Below the pieces are notes generated by a model. It made no database searches. It saw only the letters and a list, made by a program, of their open reading frames with translations, and was not told the origin of the DNA. Both the position numbers and the translations under genes were made by a program. Positions 61,225 to 64,000 of a stretch of 64,000 nt of DNA are shown here, one piece after another (position 1 is the stretch's first letter; every line of letters starts with the position of its first letter). Source of the DNA: Metridium senile (taxonomy: Eukaryota > Cnidaria > Anthozoa > Actiniaria > Metridiidae); assembly GCA_949775045.1 (NCBI GenBank), contig OX459099.1:17840741-17904740 (forward strand), read 5' to 3'.

Positions 61225-63500
61225 GGATCCAATTGTTGGTCGTTTGGGATTTGCAAAGCGTAAGCCGCTCAATACTGTCCGTCATATCTGAACAATAAAG
61301 ATAGCCCACAACTTGTGATGATTATGGTCGGTTGCTTTAAACTGTTCAATTAGAAAACGATCTAAAGCCACGAATAGCATATCAGTATTATATCGCAATT
61401 AATGCTGGGGAAAACTAAACTTTTTTGCAAAAATTAACTTGCCTTCTAGCAGAGTCTCTCTCTTGGCGATTTCGGATAAGAAATCCTGTCAAAAATCGCT
61501 ACCACAGAGACTTTGTTAGGAGCAAAGTAGTTAGCCAATGAGATAAGGTTTTTCGTACCATGTTTTTCTTACAACTTCTGATAGCATCACAGGATACATT
61601 TACATAGGAAAAATGAACTATAGACAATACAAAAAGTAAAGCCGCAAATAATGCAAATTATAAAGTTGTGATATTTACAATAATTTCGTCAATCATATAT
61701 ATAATATAGAACATATAGGTTTTTAATTTTGAGAAATATAATACTCAAAACACAGTATTTTCAGTAAAAACTTTGTTTTGTTATTTTATTTCTTTTTTCT
61801 TGATTAAAAAACACCCGGTGTCTGAAAGCCTGACGGTAAAGTGCGATATTCACACATGTAGTGCTTTTTGTTTTATTAGGTAATAAATCCGTTGTTGACC
61901 GTTATATATTGAAGTACAAGACAGGGTTACATCTTTCGACTCCTTTAGAAACGTGACTCCTATTTGACGTATTTTGGCGCAACTCTGTAGTGAGAGACTC
62001 GATGCCTAAAGGCTATCTTATAAGTAATTGGTTAGGTCAAGGCGAAGGTTTCTGCTGCAAAAGTGAAGAGTTTTGTCAACAGACCCTCTAGAGTTTTGCA
62101 TCGATAAGTTATCTGAAGACATGGATCCTAAAGCTGACAGAAGACGATTCTGTACCAGAAGAAATAGGTTTAGTTTTAGATTAAAAAAGTTGTGTACGTG
62201 ATACATTTGCAATCTTTTCGCACTCTGACTTTAAAAAAAGAAATTCGATACTATAATTGCATTTGATGTATGCGGGTTTTTTTATCCGGGTCTTTTTCGA
62301 TTTTTATTTCGTTACAGCAGTTGATTTAAGTGCAGTTTTCCCAGGGCTGCCCGAAGTTTATTTCTATGTCGTAGTCTATAGTCATAGTGAGAGAAAAATA
62401 TTTTGTTAGAAAATTGTACAAAAGTACAATAATATCTAGTTTTGTTTGTTTTACTCACTGACACAATCCAATCCTTTTAACGCGCTAAAATTAAGGTTAC
62501 ACAAAGTTGATGGTCCTCTTTCTTCGCCTGATTGCATAAGTTGGTGCATAAATATCAACACTGATAGATAAACTAAATATGCTGTTTCGTTATCATAAAC
62601 AACAAGACAACAGCACACGCACATACGACAAAACAAACTACAAAACGACTGGTCATTGGTCAATCGTAGCATTGACGCCATCGAAACTGCTCACTATCGG
62701 TTGTAAGCGAGAAGGCTTTTGAATGCAATATGGTAAGGATTTGTTTCCCTTTCTAGTAGGTCTCTCAGACGCCAGGGAATTTCACCTTTATTATTTACCT
62801 ATTCATGAATTTCTAATGTATTGGAGTTAATCATGGTTTTCATTTGAAAAGCTAATTCACAACCACATGAATTTCGCCGTTTATTATCGCGGCGCTGTTT
62901 GATTCAATGGAGGCTTGTTTCTCAATCAACTCTTGGATTGGACAAACTCAAACCAAATTTTCCGCCAGTCTGAATAATTTAGCGAAAGAAAACTATCGAT
63001 TCACAATATCCTTCGTGAATGAAGAGCCATACAACCTCTCCCCCGGAAATGAAATAAACGGATCGCGTTTCCTGAATATGGTCAACGGAGCTACGCTTGA
63101 AATGACTGATGGTTCACCCCCCCCCCCCCCCCTGACTACATGAAAGGGGAGGAGTTTACCTTAGCAACCCCTCGGAATAACCAACAGGGTCCAGAGCTAT
63201 AAGGCCCTCGTATTTATGTATGCAATATCAGTAATATAGTGATGTTAATATAGGTTTCAAATGAACCGCAGCTGCTGAATATACCGCACGCCGAGTTCTT
63301 GATTCGCTAACATCCCCTGGATACATCCGTTGCTGTTGAATATTCATTTAAAACCAGAGCACTTTCAAACGCGACGAAAACGGGAAGTCTTGGACGATGA
63401 TGTGTCTGATTCCCAGACCCCAGTACGGGATTAACCTAAGGTAAAAGTCATCTGTCATCTTCTGGGTAAGCATCAGTCGTGAGTAGAAATCAGACAATTA
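61225..63500. other. Intergenic, no supported gene
   Basis: AT-rich. Contains a diverged CTAGCAGAGTCTCTCTCTT..AGAGACTTTG inverted pair (61447-61515) and poly-C at 63117-63132. A 78-codon frame starts at 62907, with no splice or domain support. Confidence 0.4.
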
Positions 63501-63576
63501 AGTGGGGTTACGGATCGTGTATTCATTTTGGTCAAGAAACGGATCAGCTGTATTGGATTCGTATATATTAACAACA

Positions 63577-63692
63577 ATGGTTTCTACATCGACGCCGGGT
63601 TGGCTATTGCTGCTGTTAGTTTGTATATTATTGGTGAAGCCTTCGACGTCGCTTGTATACCCTTCGCTACAGTGGACACCGAGAAACCCTCT
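63577..63692 (+). CDS. Second ephrin gene, first coding exon (partial gene)
   Basis: ATG at 63577 encodes a signal peptide (MVSTSTPGWLLLLLVCILLV) then LVYPSLQWTPRNP, ending NP plus two bases at donor CCCTCT|GTAAGT. The signal peptide, W-x3-NP motif, and split codon after NP match exon 1 of the ephrin at 46469 (IIWSPDNP, also phase 2). Known ephrins begin their receptor-binding domain this way. The rest of the gene lies beyond the right edge. Whether it is A- or B-type cannot be told. Confidence 0.72.
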
Positions 63693-64000
63693 GTAAGTAT
63701 AACTCTTTAACGACAATTATTACACGTAAACAATTGCGCTGGAATCGAGTACATTTACTAGTATATTTCAGAAACTATGTTACCTATAGCTTGTGTACAT
63801 GTGTACAAAGGGTTTAGATACTGTTCTATTTTAGAAATATCCCTGAATAAGAGCCTGAATAAGCCCTCATAAATATAGTCGAACAAAATTCATTTTTCTC
63901 TATACGCGCACCAATTGGTTAATCTTGAACATTCGTACGATGAAGTTGTCGTTTTTTTACTGTCTATGATTGTGTGAGTGGTGTAAATATGTAATGACTA

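Noticed and set aside
62907..63143. 78-codon frame with genuine ATG
   Set aside because: Looks protein-like but ends in a poly-C (poly-Pro) tract and has no recognised motif, donor or neighbours.

Overview
This window is gene-poor, repeat-rich, AT-rich animal DNA with spliced genes and GT-AG introns. The gene set (a TRPA1-type channel, Rab11, ephrin-B-like ligands, possible PAN/discoidin fragments) shows it is metazoan. The dense mix of palindromic MITEs, Penelope-like remnants and hammerhead-like motifs fits a non-bilaterian or other invertebrate genome. I favour an anthozoan cnidarian, but the sequence alone does not prove it. All exon models were built by eye from reading frame, splice signals and phase.

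Layout. (1) 1-16915, minus strand: the 5' half of a TRPA1-like ankyrin channel gene; eight coding exons are visible and the gene runs off the left edge. Its introns are packed with repeats, including one intron that is almost entirely a (GGTT)n array. (2) 17-35 kb: mostly transposon debris: a 1.9 kb TIR element, an 84-bp foldback with a 9-bp target duplication, poly-G/poly-C runs, simple-sequence arrays and a Penelope relic. It also holds a possible small two-exon gene with a TATA box on the minus strand (28635-25233). (3) 35280-45120, minus strand: a complete six-exon Rab11 gene of 218 codons. Its introns contain a tRNA-derived SINE, several MITEs, a hammerhead-bearing repeat and a nested TA-flanked transposon with a 23-bp satellite. 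(4) 46469-51894, plus strand: a complete five-exon ephrin-B-like transmembrane ligand gene, divergent from Rab11 across about 1.3 kb. (5) 52-63 kb: more MITEs and tandem repeats, plus weak exon candidates (PAN-like, discoidin-like). (6) 63577-63692, plus strand: the first coding exon of a second ephrin, with the same exon-1 architecture and phase as the first, so this is a local ephrin pair.

The genes do not form an operon or pathway. The functional links visible are the divergent Rab11/ephrin promoter region and the ephrin duplication. No previously unknown multi-gene system was found. The most interesting non-coding signal is a set of hammerhead-ribozyme-like cores in several repeat families: one looks complete at 38020-38048, one sits just 3' of a Penelope endonuclease relic at 30502-30534, and two or three are variants.
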